A DNA stretch of 64,000 nt from Tridacna crocea (GCA_943736015.1 OX031070.1:22589673-22653672), one strand, 5' to 3'. Numbered from the stretch's first letter, positions 10,701 to 23,309 are shown. The notes: generated by a model from the sequence alone, not told the origin. A program made the numbers and translations.

Positions 10701-11640
10701 TATAACCCCCAAAAAGTTGGAATAGAGTCGTGCACACTTCAGATCTCTTAAACGTGAACTAGCTGTGTGTCAAGTTTGGAAGTTACTAGCTTTTTTAATC
10801 TGGAAAAGTTGTGCACCAGCCAAAAATCCAAAGTTAAAACAAAAGGCAATAACCAAAACTAGTTGAAATAGAGTTATGGTTCTCGTACACTGCAATGTGG
10901 CCAATCTCTACATGAAGTTTGAAGTAACTAGCTTCTATACTTCTATACTTTGGAAGTTGTGCTCCGAACAAATATCCAAAATTAAAAAATTAAAATTTAC
11001 AAAGAGCAATAGCTAAAAAATTAGTTGAAATAGTGTAATGGTTCTTGTGCTCTGCACTTCTTCTCGATGTGATCTATCTGTAAGTTGAAGTTACTAGCTT
11101 CTACACCTTGGAAGTTATGTCCTGGACAAAAATCCTACGTTAAAAATTTAGATGGGAAACAACTCTAAATATACTGAAGTTTGAAGTCACTAGCTTTTAT
11201 ACTTTGGAAGTTATGCCCCTGACAAGATTTCGTGACGCTGGACGGACGGAAGACTGACGAACATACGGACAGAGTGACTATTAGACCAATGAATAAACTC
11301 ATCTTATAGTCATATATATATTTTGACTAAGTTTGGTGCTGATTGGTTGATATTTGTAGATGCTGGAGTGTAAACCAAGTTAAATATAGCATTTTTTCTA
11401 ATTGTCCAATTCAAGGGCAAATAACTCCATTTGTTCTGGTCCGATTCGACCCATGATTGAAAAGTGAACTCATCCCAGATCTTATGGTCATATATAATTT
11501 GACGAAGTTTGGTGCTGATTGGTTGATATTCGTAGGTGCTAGAGTGTAAACAAAGAAATGTGAACGGACAGACGACAGACGGTGAGTGTAGGATCACAAT
11601 ACCTCACCCCGAGCACAAAGCGCTCAGGTGAGCCAAAAAA
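10700..11640 (+). repeat. CTCAGGTGAGC-ended repeat with about 150-bp tandem units
   Basis: Units carry AAGTTACTAGCTTCTA, then TTGGAAGTT, then ACAAA..TCCAAA and GCAATAAC(C/T) motifs about three times. Then come two TTTGGTGCTGATTGGTTGAT units, a GACGGACG run, and the end GAGCACAAAGCGCTCAGGTG. It is the same end type as at 21.6, 22.8 and 29.6 kb. Confidence 0.6.
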
Positions 11641-11752
11641 ACAGCTTGTCATGTAATGTAATGAGTTACCTCCCTTTTAATGTTACAAACATCCTAACAT
11701 GTATTGAACAAATTGACATGAAATCAAATAAATAACCTCTATTACCATATAT

Positions 11753-12010
11753 GGCTTGCAACACACGAAAAGGGACATTCGGACATCTGCGTAAAGTGTC
11801 GTCTCGGATCAGCCTGCGCAGTCCGCGCAGGCTAATCCAAGACGGCACTTTCCGTTTTAATGCCATTTTCTGTTTTGCGCATGTCTACTGTAGCACAAAA
11901 TCTAATGTAGTCGTAAAGTGCCGTCTCGGATTAGCCTGCGCGGACTGCGCAGGCTGATCCGAGACGACACTTTACGCAGATGTCCGAATGTCCCTTTTCG
12001 CGTGTTGCAC
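11753..12010. mobile_element. foldback MITE, GCCTGCGC family, well preserved
   Basis: The arms carry GCGTAAAGTGTCGTCTCGGA, CAGCCTGCGCAGTCCGCGCA and their complements, with ACGAAAAGGGACATTCGGAC near each end. ACCATATAT flanks it on both sides (11744 and 12011). Confidence 0.85.
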
Positions 12011-12429
12011 ACCATATATAAAACGTGAATGATTTTCCAAACTTAGCTTCGGCTAGTGTCCACTGCATGCAGAACTATGTTTTTCAGCTTTTGATGCGGC
12101 CAATACTATAGATTCAGTGTGTCTTTAATGAATACTTAAAACACCTAAAATAAACAAGATTTTGCTGGTTTAAATTGGTAATCCATGGCGGGTGACAGAT
12201 GTAACAATCATGTATACATTTTTAACAGTCTGATCTTGATCTATGTCATCAGCCAACGCCTCTTGGTTTGACTATGGCACAGAATGGGTCAAACTTGACA
12301 ATTACTGTTAACAGAATTCCCATACTGTCCGATTATACCCGATGACATAACTATTCACACTTTAGTTATTCTTTGCATAAAACTTAAGGTCAATTCAATG
12401 GAATAATATATGAGCTATGCTTTGTGAAA

Positions 12430-12540
12430 AAGGGTCTTAAAACATCTGCATAAACAATCAACCCAGGTCAGCTTGTGCAGTCCATGCAGGCTGACCCGGG
12501 CCCAAACTTTTCGCCATTGGTCAATTTTCTGTTAGTCAAG
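12430..12540. repeat. fragment of GCCTGCGC-family MITE
   Basis: ACCCAGGTCAGCTTGTGCAG with CCATGCAGGCTGACCCGGG, then a TCAATTTTCTGTTAG remnant. Confidence 0.55.
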
Positions 12541-12676
12541 GGATCAGTTTACCTTATGATACATCTGGTTGTTAGACATACTGAATAATGTGATGTATTG
12601 GTATGATACATCACAGAGATACATTAGGCCCCTGTTTGCCAGAGCACAGCTCATATGTGCATGATATTGTGCAAAT

Positions 12677-12882
12677 TATAACCCTTTACCACACAATGCA
12701 GACTTTAAATGACCTGAGGGAGAAGCCTTTTGAAAACAACGTGAGAAAAGGTGAATATGTTGGTTCTTCTTTGTTTTCTAACTTACAAGAGAAAAATTGC
12801 ACCATTGAACCTCATTGAAATAGTTGTCTGTAATGCTTTGAATTTTGATAAAGCTAAAGTTTTGGGGGTTTTGGTAAAAGGA
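12677..12882. mobile_element. TTAA-type hairpin MITE, decayed
   Basis: AACCCTTTACCACACAATGC, GCCTTTTGAAAACAACGTGA and the GGTTTTGGTAAAAGGAT end are recognisable. The second stem arm is degraded. Confidence 0.6.
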
Positions 12883-12999
12883 TAATGCATGTTCAAGGAT
12901 ACTAGTCCCCCTTCATGCTCATAGATTAACATCTTTCCTATTAAAAGATCAATGTATGCCTGTATGGTCACAAAGTATTACCTGCATAAATATTGTAGT

Positions 13000-13540
13000 G
13001 GTGTCATTGGATACCAGCCGACTCATTGTAGCCAGCGTTAGGGCAGAGTGTGCACATATAATAATTTGTCATCATGAAATTATTGTCATTGAATATATTG
13101 CTAATGATGGACGAAGGGACAGACAGATGGATGGGCATATGGACAGAGATGGCGCCAATACACTTCACCTCCAGTGGTATGTAAAAATGTATTTGTATGC
13201 CAATGATACTTTAAATCACATTATGTATGGCAAAACCATGTATTGACTGATTTAATGGTGTTTTATGCTGCTTTAAATATTATTTCAGTCATCACAGCAA
13301 CAGCTCACATAATTATTCATATTTTCCTGGTTTTCACCAGCACTAGGCTAGGGCTCTGAAATGTAAAACTATGAAAAATAACTACAATCAGTGAAAGTAT
13401 GTAAAAGAATTATAAAAAGAAAAAGCATGACAATCTGAGGCCTCAGGATGATAAAAGGAAATCCTATCATTGTAATGTTTAGACATTGAATCCATACAGT
13501 AATATATAAAAGATAAATTCAATTGCAATGTTGGAAAGTA
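13000..13540. other. no gene recognised
   Basis: AT-rich sequence with a short GACAGACAGATGGATGG run at about 13119. Confidence 0.3.
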
Positions 13541-13554
13541 AATGCACTGTTATT

Positions 13555-13770
13555 TGTAATCTGTCATTTGTTTACAAAGAAAAGCACCTAAAGGGTTCAG
13601 AAAGAATAAAGTACTTGAAAATGTGATTTTTTGTAATCCGTCATGTAATGAGGGAAAGCAGCAAGCGAGTTTAGAAAGAGTGCAGTGCGTAAAAATTATT
13701 CTTATTTGCAGTATGTCATTTTGTTTATAATGGAAAGCAGCTAGCAGGTTTAAAAAGAAAGAAGTGCTAA
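13555..13770. repeat. degenerate tandem repeat, about 75-bp unit
   Basis: Three loose copies contain (T)GTAATC(T/C)GTCAT, AGCA(G/C)C and AAGAG/AAGAA(T/G) blocks. Confidence 0.4.
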
Positions 13771-13799
13771 AAAATGCAAGGTGGCAGACTGGAGAAAAC

Positions 13800-15293
13800 A
13801 ACAGCTGCTACCAAATAAACATCACTGAACAAAAAAAAAATCAGTTTCCAATAAAATAAAATTCTGCCTTCACTCTGCGTATCATGTCATGTCAAATCAC
13901 TGATGTCAGATGTCTGTGAAATATTTCACAGCCAGAAAAGGGGTTCAAGAAATATTACAGGTCAGCTTTAAATAAAAAACTTTAGCTTGTGATATCCTGT
14001 TATGCATGTAGTCACATCAAGGTAAACATGTATGACATATCTTATAAATTAAAGGAACAAGTGACATGGAGCGCACAGAAAAACCAGACAGACAGACAGG
14101 CAGATGCAAGAAGCATCTCAATTTGGATTTTGAGAGCCTTCATGAAAAATGCTGGTTTTGATATTTACCATCATGTCAATATCTTTAGGTGACAAATGCT
14201 TAAAATTTGGACAGGTCCAAAATTCCATCATTTTGTAAAGAAAAAAAACACTGACTTCATGTAGCTTGACTCATGTATGATAGGTCAACATCTTACAATA
14301 AAAGCCTCTGATGGATTTGATCAAAGTTATAGTCTTAGATTTAATAAATTTTGGCAAAATTGTCTAATTAAAACTGTATGAATGATCAAAAGAATATTCC
14401 AAATATTAATTGCTTAGTCTTTCTTACCTAAATGGGTAGTTTCCTTGCACTGTGCAGTATCCATGAAATTAAGGTGGTGTTGCAGACATTGGTAGGCAAG
14501 AAATCAGCAAAATAAACACTGGCTTTGGTTCAGAAAACTTTCGATGTAATGTCAGCTAGCCTAATTGTGATTGGGTTTTTATGTATAAATGTTTGGGGTT
14601 GCTTAGATTCACTTCAATTCAAGTCATGTTTGGACAATTGTAGGCAAGATATCATTTTATGCAAGCTAATTACTGGTATGGGTCCAGGCAAACATGCATC
14701 ATAATGTTCTTTTTTACTGGTATGGGTCCAGCACCATAATGAACCATGGTAGAAATTGCTATATTTCTGACAAACTTGCGTTAAGCTTTTTTGTCAGATT
14801 GTTAAATGCTACATCAATTGACTTTTTTATGCCTCTCAATAAGAAAAGGCAATATAAGTAACTTTCATTGGCCATTGAAAGCAATGTTAGTAGCTTTTAT
14901 TGACTTTGCAAATTAAGCCCAGCTGCCCCTGAATAGATCGACAACTTTTCTAGCTTGCCTTGATCCGTCATTGGTGACAGCATAAACTCTTTATTTGTAA
15001 ACTATTTTCAACCTGAAATTTACCTGGATTTCAGCTAGTTCTAGGTCAGCTTGTATAAAATATCTTGACTACAGTTATTCTAACTATTGACACATACTGG
15101 TGAGAATCTTACTCTTCCCAAAAATTCAGACAAAAAAACAGAAAACTAAAAATAAACTGTCGGTATGAACTCCTAATCAAATTTATATTTCATGTATACT
15201 TACTAGTACTGCAAAATCACCCATTTAGCAAGGACAATTCATTTCAAAGACTTTGTTAATTGCAATAAGGTATTTCCCATATTTTTTAATGTT
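13800..15293. other. no gene recognised
   Basis: AT-rich unique-looking sequence. A GGTATGGGTCCAG motif occurs twice (about 14677 and 14720). Probably intronic or intergenic. Confidence 0.3.
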
Positions 15294-15450
15294 ATCAACT
15301 TATCAATGTCATTTTAACAACCCTGAGAGATAAGTCTTTTGAAAACATTGTAAGAACATGAGAAAATGCTCTGAGCTATATGTATTTTGTTGTCTGCAAA
15401 TGCTTTCAATTTTGACTGGTCCACAATTTTGTCTATTGGTAATGATGTCA
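15294..15450. mobile_element. decayed TTAA-type hairpin MITE
   Basis: AACAACCCTGAGAGATAAGT, TTTTGAAAACATTGTAAGA and TGCAAATGCTTTCAATTTTG are in family order. The hairpin is lost. Confidence 0.5.
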
Positions 15451-15599
15451 ATGCTCTTACTAAAGGAATAGAATCTAATCTATATAAGTTAAGCTTTACA
15501 AAAGCCATGTATGTGAATGTCACATGTAAAGAGGAGCCAGAAGTCTTTTATGTAGATTTAGTTACATTACAACTGTATTCAGCAACATGTAAATATTAG

Positions 15600-17100
15600 C
15601 TAGAAATTGTTTGTGTAGTTTTAGATATGTTACAATTATATTTATCATTTCAACTAGATATTTGTTTGAATGAAACCTTCAATCAATATGATGACAAAGG
15701 ATGACTGCATGTTATGTGAGACCTCTGCATGTCATCTGATGATGGTAGACATTGGTGTGAATTGTTTTTTTTTTGGTAAGCAATTGAACAGCTGAAGAGA
15801 TTATGAAGGTTAAACAAAAATTATGACACATGGATGGACAGACAGACAGCAATATAGGCAAATTCATTGAAATCAACATGTCTTACAAAATAAATTTATG
15901 GCAGACATAGCCATGTACACCAATTTTGTCATTGGAACAAATGCCTTTGAAAATTTTTCTGTACTTAAACAAAATTAAGTCAAACTATGTGACAGCTTGC
16001 TTTGTATAATGCATCACAAAGTTGCATTAAGCCCCCTTTGGCAAGAGTGCTGCTTACAGTATCAATACCTTTTCAGCACAAGTGCCTTTTTGTGAAGTTT
16101 TATAAGCAGTACAGGTTCTGATGATATGAGTGTGACCAATCTTCAGAATTGGACAAAGTTCAAGAGATATTAATCAGCATCAAATTCTCTGTTTTCGAAC
16201 CTTTAACTGCCGCAATGACCTGGATCTTACAGGTAGGTATGCAAAACTTCTACAACACATGCCATCAAGTATCAAGACTGATATGTCTGGAATAGTAGTA
16301 AGACCAGGCAAAGGGTTCAAAGATATGTGCGCAGACACTTATCTCCTGGCAGAATTGACACTGACATGAAGATTAGAAGTAGGACAGCAGTATGATGCTA
16401 TGTAACAAGTATCCATACATCTGTATCAGACCTTATGGAGAGATGTTTCTTTTAAAATAGTAACATGTCACTTTCTGTAAAATATATGTACCCTTATGTT
16501 TCTTTCTGCAAATTATCTGTACCTGGGGCAGGACTAGCTTTGAACCAAAGGGCACAATTTAAAAAACTTTGACTAGAGACCACATAATGATACTTCTGCA
16601 TTTATCATGCAGTAGGCTCCATGTTTTCAGACAAGAACCAAAGAAAAGATAATTTTCTGAAACAGATTCCTCCAGAACACAAAGTAAAACAGCTGGCACT
16701 TTTGCAGGCCCCCCTTTGACCCTGGATTTAAATAAAATATTATATATTGCCGAGACCAAATATCTGGCTCATGGCTCATAGTTCAAGACAAGGAAAGTAA
16801 AAAAGAAATTGTGACTGAAAAATAACTGACCCATGTGCAGGACCTGTTTTGATGTTTATATACAAGGCTATGTGATGCCACATAATATGAACACACCAGA
16901 CCTAATGGCTTTAGATGAAGCTTTCGTTACTTGTATAACAACTATCTTTATTTTTTTGGAAATATGGTTATCCTGGAAATAACAAACATTTATGACCAAT
17001 TTTAATAACTTTAATGACCATCCCTTCATGCAACATACAAAATTTTGGTGCTGTTGGCTGCATGTTTCAAGATAGAAAAGAAAAACAACAACAGAACTGT
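15600..17100. other. no gene recognised
   Basis: AT-rich sequence with scattered remnants of dispersed repeats (GATGGACAGACAGACAG at 15832, a GACCCTGGATTTAAA-type repeat near 16720). No ORF resembles a known protein. Confidence 0.3.
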
Positions 17101-17224
17101 GTACAATGAATGAATGTTGTTTTATGGCGCATCGACAGCTTTGGTCATTTAGCGCGCATATCTATGTTAAAAGATAATAAACGTGGAGTTGTTTAAACTG
17201 AATAAAGTTTGAATGACGATAAAA

Positions 17225-17395
17225 GAATTGAATTAAGAAAATTTAATGCATAAAAGGCATCATCGAGTTACAGGGCAATCCCTATATACTCAAAAATTTT
17301 AAATGATAAGAACTAAATTAAGAAGTATGCATAAAGGGCATTATCGAGTTACAGGGCAATCCCTATATACTCAAAAGTTTTAAATGATAAGATTT
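17225..17395. repeat. tandem duplication, 81-bp unit
   Basis: CGAGTTACAGGGCAATCCCT occurs at about 17264 and 17345 with matching flanks. A third, diverged unit follows near 17490 (TGGGCATTCCCTGCC). Confidence 0.65.
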
Positions 17396-17534
17396 AAGAC
17401 TGTGATAAAAAGATTCAAACTCAATGCTGGTTTGATAAAAAGAAGTTTTTAAATGAAAAAGAAATATGTGTCATTTATAATGTGCATAAAATACGATATT
17501 GAGTGGCTGGGCATTCCCTGCCTACTCCAAAGCT

Positions 17535-17665
17535 TTAGATTTTGACCCCACAGGCATGATTCAAACAAACTTGGTAGAGGTCCACTAGGAGATGCCACAT
17601 ACCAAATATCAAAGCTCTATGCCATCTAGTTTCAGAGGAGAAGAATTTTAAAGTTTTCCTTCTTC
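17535..17665 (+). repeat. single unit of the 167-bp tandem repeat
   Basis: TTGACCCCACAGGCATGATT, CTTGGTAGAGGTCCACTAGG and ATATCAAAGCTCTATGCC match the units at 21.8-22.5 kb closely. Confidence 0.65.
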
Positions 17666-17849
17666 ACGGCGGGGAATCATGTGACACAACAACAACAACA
17701 ATGACCGTTATTTGAAAAAATTCCCCGACTTCAGCTAAGAAAATCTTCAATAATTCCGTTACTACATGACCGATTGGAATTTGGTTTGAAGCAGAGAAGG
17801 TGGAAGGACTCCAGGGATTTGCTTGATATGTTAGATTTTTTAAGCAACA

Positions 17850-17925
17850 CCTGATAAAAAAGTTATTGACGAGCATACAAATTTTTGACCCTGGATAATT
17901 TGTTTGCTCGTCAATAACTTTTTTT
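17850..17925. repeat. inverted repeat
   Basis: AAAAAAGTTATTGACGAGCA pairs with TGCTCGTCAATAACTTTTTT around a loop of about 30 bp. Confidence 0.7.
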
Positions 17926-18265
17926 GAAATTTCAAGCACTTGCTAAAGAATGCGAGTGCAAATTAGTGAAGAACAGTTAACAAAATGTACTAAATTTCAT
18001 CTCGCAATAGAAACTAACTAATTCTCTTTGTTCTGGATAAACATCGGTCATGTCGCCCTGAAAATACCCTTCGACGCCATTGAAGTCTCCGAGTTGTCGT
18101 TCGTTATCCAAGTTTCATGAGCCAAGTTCGTTCGTCTGCATTCACAGCCGATACTGAGGAAAAACTGCACGGGAATACTATCTCTTATTACAAAACAAAA
18201 ATATTTGTAAATCTTTCAAGAAAAGATAAGATAAGCAAATAGCAACGAGAAACAAGTCGGACGTG

Positions 18266-18348
18266 ATGGACTCGCTAAACCAGTTACCGGGCATGCAGAT
18301 ATTCGGATCTGATACGTCCATAATTGATTTACAAAATCGTTCACCATT
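18266..18348 (+). CDS. possible first coding exon, gene not recognised
   Basis: An ATG at 18266 opens 27 codons, beginning MDSLNQLPGMQIFGSD, that run into a good donor (TT then GTAAGT at 18349). The 250 bp before it are unusually free of repeats, as expected for a 5' untranslated region and promoter. I do not recognise the protein and could not find the next exon. The minus-strand reading of the same stretch also lacks stops for 71 codons, so coding capacity alone is not decisive. Confidence 0.35.
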
Positions 18349-18399
18349 GTAAGTTTTATATAAATTTAACTTGGTTTGAGAACAGCAATTCAACTGGAA

Positions 18400-19280
18400 T
18401 TGTATTGATGGTTAAATGAGGCTTTTAATATCAATTAACATTTCATTTTGTTCAGTTGTTGTCTCTACCCGACAGATTAGAATAATAATAGTAATAGAAT
18501 TGAACAGTTTGTACCGGCCAATTGTTCTTTACCATTAGTACTATTTGGTAGGCAAGCAAAAAAAAAAATTCGAGTCTGATTTTAATTTTGCAAGTGGAAA
18601 TAAAACCTACTTGCTAAAATTTGCAAGTGGATAAAAAAAAATGAAATTCGAACCATGGGGGAGCACGTATGGTATCTGCCGTTAGTTTGACAGGTCAGAA
18701 TAAGAAGCAGATTCAGAATAAGACAGATAATAAGAGTGTTGCTAGTGGAAGTAGTGGTGGAAAGCAGTCGGGACAGACAATTTTTGAAGGGTGGAGTGTT
18801 AATTTGGATGGTTTGATTGTTTGATTGTGTGTGCGGGAAGGTTATTTTTCTGGGGTTGCTACATTGTTACTGTAGCCAGCCTATCACACGGTTGGAGTAT
18901 TTGATGTAGATGAAAATAAGTACAAGGCAGAGATAGGGTTCTGTTTCGCTTGTGGCGTGGATACTACGTGGAGGGAGTTTGGTAACATTGTGGGAGTAAA
19001 CGGAAGACGGGGGGTTGCAGAGGCCGGAATACATGTATACTTGTTGGAGAGAGGTTGGGTCTACAGGTGTACGGCGCGACCATATGCTCTGGTAGATGGG
19101 GAATAACAGCACTATTTGTGGGATCTGTATTCATTACACAAAAAAGAACTAAACCATTGGTACAATATTTAAGAGTTAAGTTGTAAATTGAATTGACTTC
19201 TTTGGAAACATATTCAATACAGCTACTGTGATAGGTTGAGTAACTATTTCATGTATGTATCTGGAATAATTAAACCTTAA
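18400..19280. other. no gene recognised
   Basis: Contains a 52-codon plus-strand ORF from 18669 (MVSAVSLTGQNKKQIQ) and a minus-strand 81-codon ORF at 18867-19112, neither with a known motif. Two CTTGC..AAATTTGCAAGTGG motifs lie at 18580-18630. Confidence 0.3.
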
Positions 19281-19500
19281 AAAAACAAGAGGGCCAAGAT
19301 GGCCCTGGATCTGGATCGCTCACCTGAATTTTTGAGAGGACCATAGCCTTTTTTTTTTTGAAGGTATTTAAACACTGGAAACAAAATCATTATTTTGCCA
19401 AGCAATTTTTAAAAGGTCACCTGTAAAAGTCCTTTCAAAATCTGACCAGCAGTTTCAGAAAAGAAGAATCTTTAGGAGTTTCTTAATTTTCGTACAGTGC

Positions 19501-20160
19501 AAGTAGCCCCCATTCACCAGAGCCATGTTTCCTGACCTATCAAAATTTCGCGAACAAATTTTGAAAAAGGTCATTCAAGGAATATTTCCGTGAAATAAAT
19601 TTCAAAAATGACCAGCCGTTTCAAAGAAGAAGAATTTTCAAGAAATTCTTCATTTCCATATAGTGCAAGTAGCCCCCATTCACCAGAGCAATGTTTCTCG
19701 ACGAATCAAACTTTCACGAACAATTTTTGAAAGGGGTCACCCAAGGAATAGCTCTGTGAAATTATTTCAAAATCTGACCTGCCATTTCAGAGAAGAAGAA
19801 TCTTTAAGAATTTCTTCATTGCCCTATAGTGCAAGTAGCCCCCATTCGCCAGAGCCATGTTTCTTGATGAATCAAAATTTCACGAACAATTTTTGAAAAG
19901 GATCACCAAAAGAATATCTCTGTGAAATTATTTCACAATGTGACCAGCGGTTTCAGAGAAGAAGAATTTTTAAGAATTTCTTCATTCCCTATCTAAAGCG
20001 CAAGTAGCCCCCATTCACCAGAGCCATGTTTCATGGCAGATCAAAATTTCATGAACAGTTTTTGAAAAGAGTCATCCAAAGAACATCTCTGTGAAATTAT
20101 TTTAAAATCTGGCCAGAGGTTTCAGAGAAAAAGATTTTTAAAGAATTTCCTAAAAAATTT
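19501..20160 (+). repeat. tandem array, 167-bp unit, four copies
   Basis: AGTAGCCCCCATTC recurs at about 19501, 19668, 19834 and 20003. Each is followed by AATTTTTGAAA and TTTCAGAGAAGAAGAAT blocks. Confidence 0.8.
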
Positions 20161-20232
20161 CTATTTCATTGCAATGGCAACCAGAGTTTTTGAGCGGCAA
20201 TTTGTCACAAAATACGCCCGTCTTACCCCAAG

Positions 20233-21360
20233 TTGTAAAGCTGGGGCATGCACCAGACAAAATTCAAGTATAAAAAACAACAAAGGGCAATAACTCAAAA
20301 ATTAAGTGAGCAAGAGTTATGATTCCTGCCCACTGCACTCTCCCTTGATGAGATCTATCCACCCATGAAATTTCATAACCCTAGCTAGTATAGTTTTGGA
20401 GATATGCTCCGAACAAAATTCAAGTATGAAAAACAACAAAGGGCACTAACTCAAAAATTAAGCAAGCAAGAGTTATGATTCCTGTGCCCTGCACTTCCCC
20501 TTGATGAGATCTATCCACCTATGAAATTTCATAACCCTAGCTAGTATAGTTTTGGAAATATTCACTGGACAAAATTCAAGTATGAAAAACGACAAAGGGC
20601 AATAACTCAAAAATTAAGCAAGCAAGAGTTATGATTCCTGTGCACTGCATCCCCCCCCATTGGTGAGATCTATCCACCTATGAAATTTCATAACCCTAGC
20701 TAGTATAGTTTTGGAGATATGCTCCGAACAAAATTCAAGTATGAAAAACAACAAAGGGCACTAACTCAAAAATTAAGCAAGCAAGAGTTATGATTCCTGT
20801 GCCCTGCACTTCCCCTTGATGAGATCTATCCACCTATGAAATTTCATAACCCTAGCTAGTATAGTTTTGGAAATATTCACTGGACAAAATTCAAGTATGA
20901 AAAACGACAAAGGGCAATAACTCAAAAATTAAGCAAGCAAGAGTTATGATTCCTGTGCACTGCATCCCCCCCCATTGGTGAGATCTATCCACCCATGAAA
21001 TTTCATAACCCTAGCTAGTAAAGTTTTGGAGATATGCTACTGACAAAATTCAAGTATGAAAAACAACAAAGGGCAATAACTCAAAAAAAATTAAGCAAGC
21101 AAGAGTTATGATTCCTGTGCACTGCACTCCCCCTTGTTGAGATCTATCCACCCATGAAATTTCATAACCCTAGCTAGTATAGTTTGGGATATGCTCTGGA
21201 CAAAATTCAAGTATGAAAAACAACAAAGGGCAATAACTCAAAAATTAAGCAAGCAAGAGTTATGATTCCTGCGCACTGCACTCCCCCTTGATGAGAACTA
21301 TCCACCCATGAAATTTCATAACCCTAGCTAGAATAGTTTTGGAGATATGCTCCGGACAAA
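20233..21360 (+). repeat. tandem array, about 157-bp unit, seven copies
   Basis: CAAGAGTTATGATTCCTG recurs at about 20311, 20467, 20623, 20781, 20938, 21099 and 21254. Units 2-3 and 4-5 are near-identical pairs, which gives a 314-bp higher-order unit. Confidence 0.85.
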
Positions 21361-21639
21361 GAACTGGATGCCGCCGCCTGCCCGTCTGTCCGCCACGGGT
21401 GATCCCATAATACGTCGCGTCTTCAACGGGAGTATAAAAAGGACCTCCCAATGAACATTCCAGCCAAGTTTGATCCAACTTGGCCCAATGGTTTAGGAGG
21501 AGTTGATGTTTAAAGAATTGTTGACGATGCACGACGCATGATGGACGACGCACGACGGACACTGGGTGATCCTAAAAGCTCCCCTTGAGCAAAACGTGCT
21601 CAGGTGAGCTAAAAAAATGGAAATTCTGACTCTTGGTTC

Positions 21640-22822
21640 ATTCATTGAGGTTAGTGTCCATACCAACCCTCAGCCGTCTTGTGACATTTGGTAGAGGTCA
21701 ACTTGGAATTGTTACGTGCCAAATATCATAGCTCTATGCCTTCTAGTTTTAGAGAAGAAGAATTTCAAAATTTCTTTTATTTGTTTTCCTATATTGTGAC
21801 CCCAGTAGCGGGGCCAATTTTGACCCCACAGGCATGACTTAAACAAACTTGGTAGAGGTCCACTAAGAGATGCCACATACCAAATATCAAAGCTCTATGC
21901 CATCTAGTTTCAGAGGAGAAGAATTTTAAAGTTTTCCTTCTTTGTTCCTATGCTCAAACTAGTGACCCCAGGGGTGGGGCCAGTTTTGACCCCAAGGGCA
22001 TAATTTGAATAAACTTGGTAGAGGTCCACTAGGAGATGCCACATACCAAATATCAAAGCTCTACGCCTTCTAATTTCAGAGAAGAAGATTTTTAAAATTT
22101 TCCTTCTTTGTTCCTATGCCCGAACTTGTGACCCCCGGGTTGGGGCCAGTGTTGACCCCACGGGCATAATTTGAAAAAACTTGGTAGAGGTCTACTTGGA
22201 GATGCCACATGCCAAATATCAAAGCTCTATGCCTTCAAATTTCAGGGAAGAAAATTTTTAAAGTTTTCCTTCATTGTTCCTATGCTCGAACTTGTGACTC
22301 GAACTTGAACCAGGGTGGGGCCAGTTTTGACCCCTGGGGCATAATTTGAACAAACTTGGTAGAGGTCTACTATGACATGCTACATAACAAATATCAAAGC
22401 TCTACTCCTTCAAGTTTTAGAGGAGAAGATTTTCAAAATTTTCCTTCTTTGTTCCTAAGCTCAAATTTGTTATCCTCCTGGGTGGGGCCAGTTTTGACCC
22501 TAGGGGCATAATTTGAACAAACTTGGTAGAAGTCCATTAGGAGATGCCACATGTACCAAATATCAAAGCTTTACGCCTTTTAGGTTTTTTTTCTTTTTGT
22601 TTCCATGGCAACCAGAGTTATGGGTGGAATTTAATTCTTTGAATAATTTTGGAAGAGCTTCACCAAAAGAACATTCCTGCCAAGTTTCATGAAGATTGGC
22701 CCAGTGGTTTAGGAGAAGAAGATGTTTAAAGAAATTGTTGATGGACAACGGACGCAGGACGCCGGACATAGGGCGATCACAATAGCTCACCTTTAGTACT
22801 TTGTGCTAAGGTGAGGTAAAAA
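21640..22822 (+). repeat. CTCAGGTGAGC-type repeat with five 167-bp units
   Basis: GGGGCCAGTTTTGACCCC-like blocks recur near 21805, 21978, 22144, 22318 and 22485. Each is followed by CTTGGTAGAGGTCCACTAGG and ATATCAAAGCTCTA. It ends TGCCAAGTTTCATGAAGATT, then TTTGTGCTAAGGTGAGGTAA. Confidence 0.78.
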
Positions 22823-22943
22823 GCCAGATGCCCAAAACACGGAAACCAATGACACAACACAATGTTCCTTGTCCGATCAGATTCACTTCAGACCATCTTT
22901 TCCACTATTCAATGACTTCAAACAGTAAATTTCCACAGACATC

Positions 22944-23083
22944 TTAACCCATTCCCACACAATCCCTATTTTGACGACCCTGAGAAAGAAGTCTTTAGAA
23001 AACATTGTGGGAAAAGGACAAAATGCTGGTAACCAACATTTTCTCCTTTTTCCCACAATGTTTTCTACCCTTAACAAAACAAA
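22944..23083. mobile_element. TTAA hairpin MITE, truncated
   Basis: TTAACCCATTCCCACACAAT to the right stem arm. The right third is missing. Confidence 0.8.
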
Positions 23084-23309
23084 ACCATGTAGTAATCTTA
23101 TTGTATTCATATGCTAATGCTACCATATGTCTTGTTTTTTTACCTAGATATCACATCCATTAAACATCCTTAACAAATCAATTCAGGCTGTTTATTTTGT
23201 ATGGTCTTGATCTCCCTTGTCTGAAAAGACAACTCAATATTAACTCATCAGCTATCATACTCTAAAAGTTATGGTATCAGTAGAGGATATTTGTTTTTTT
23301 TTTTTTTTT

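Larger units (their letters stand above)
19284..21612 (+). repeat. large CTCACCTGA/TCAGGTGAG-ended repeat with two tandem arrays
   Basis: It starts CAAGAGGGCCAAGATGGCCC and CGCTCACCTG, and ends ACGTGCTCAGGTGAGCTAAA. Inside are four units of about 167 bp (19.50-20.15 kb) and seven of about 157 bp (20.23-21.35 kb). After these come a GCCCGTCTGTCCGCC stretch and a tail, TTTGATCCAACTTGGCCCAA, like that of the 22.8 kb element. No protein is encoded. Confidence 0.75.

Noticed and set aside
17664-17939. 91-codon minus-strand ORF considered as a missing ABCG2-like exon
   Set aside because: No match to the TM4-TM6 or extracellular-loop pattern; it covers an ACAACAACAAC run and an inverted repeat.
18178-18393. 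71-codon minus-strand ORF considered as the ABCG2-like C-terminus
   Set aside because: A hydrophobic end (LFLVAICLSYLFLK) was tempting, but there is no alignable motif or acceptor, and the opposite strand gives a better exon start.
21260-21562. 100-codon minus-strand ORF
   Set aside because: It lies wholly in the tail of the dispersed repeat (GACGACGCACGACGG stretch).
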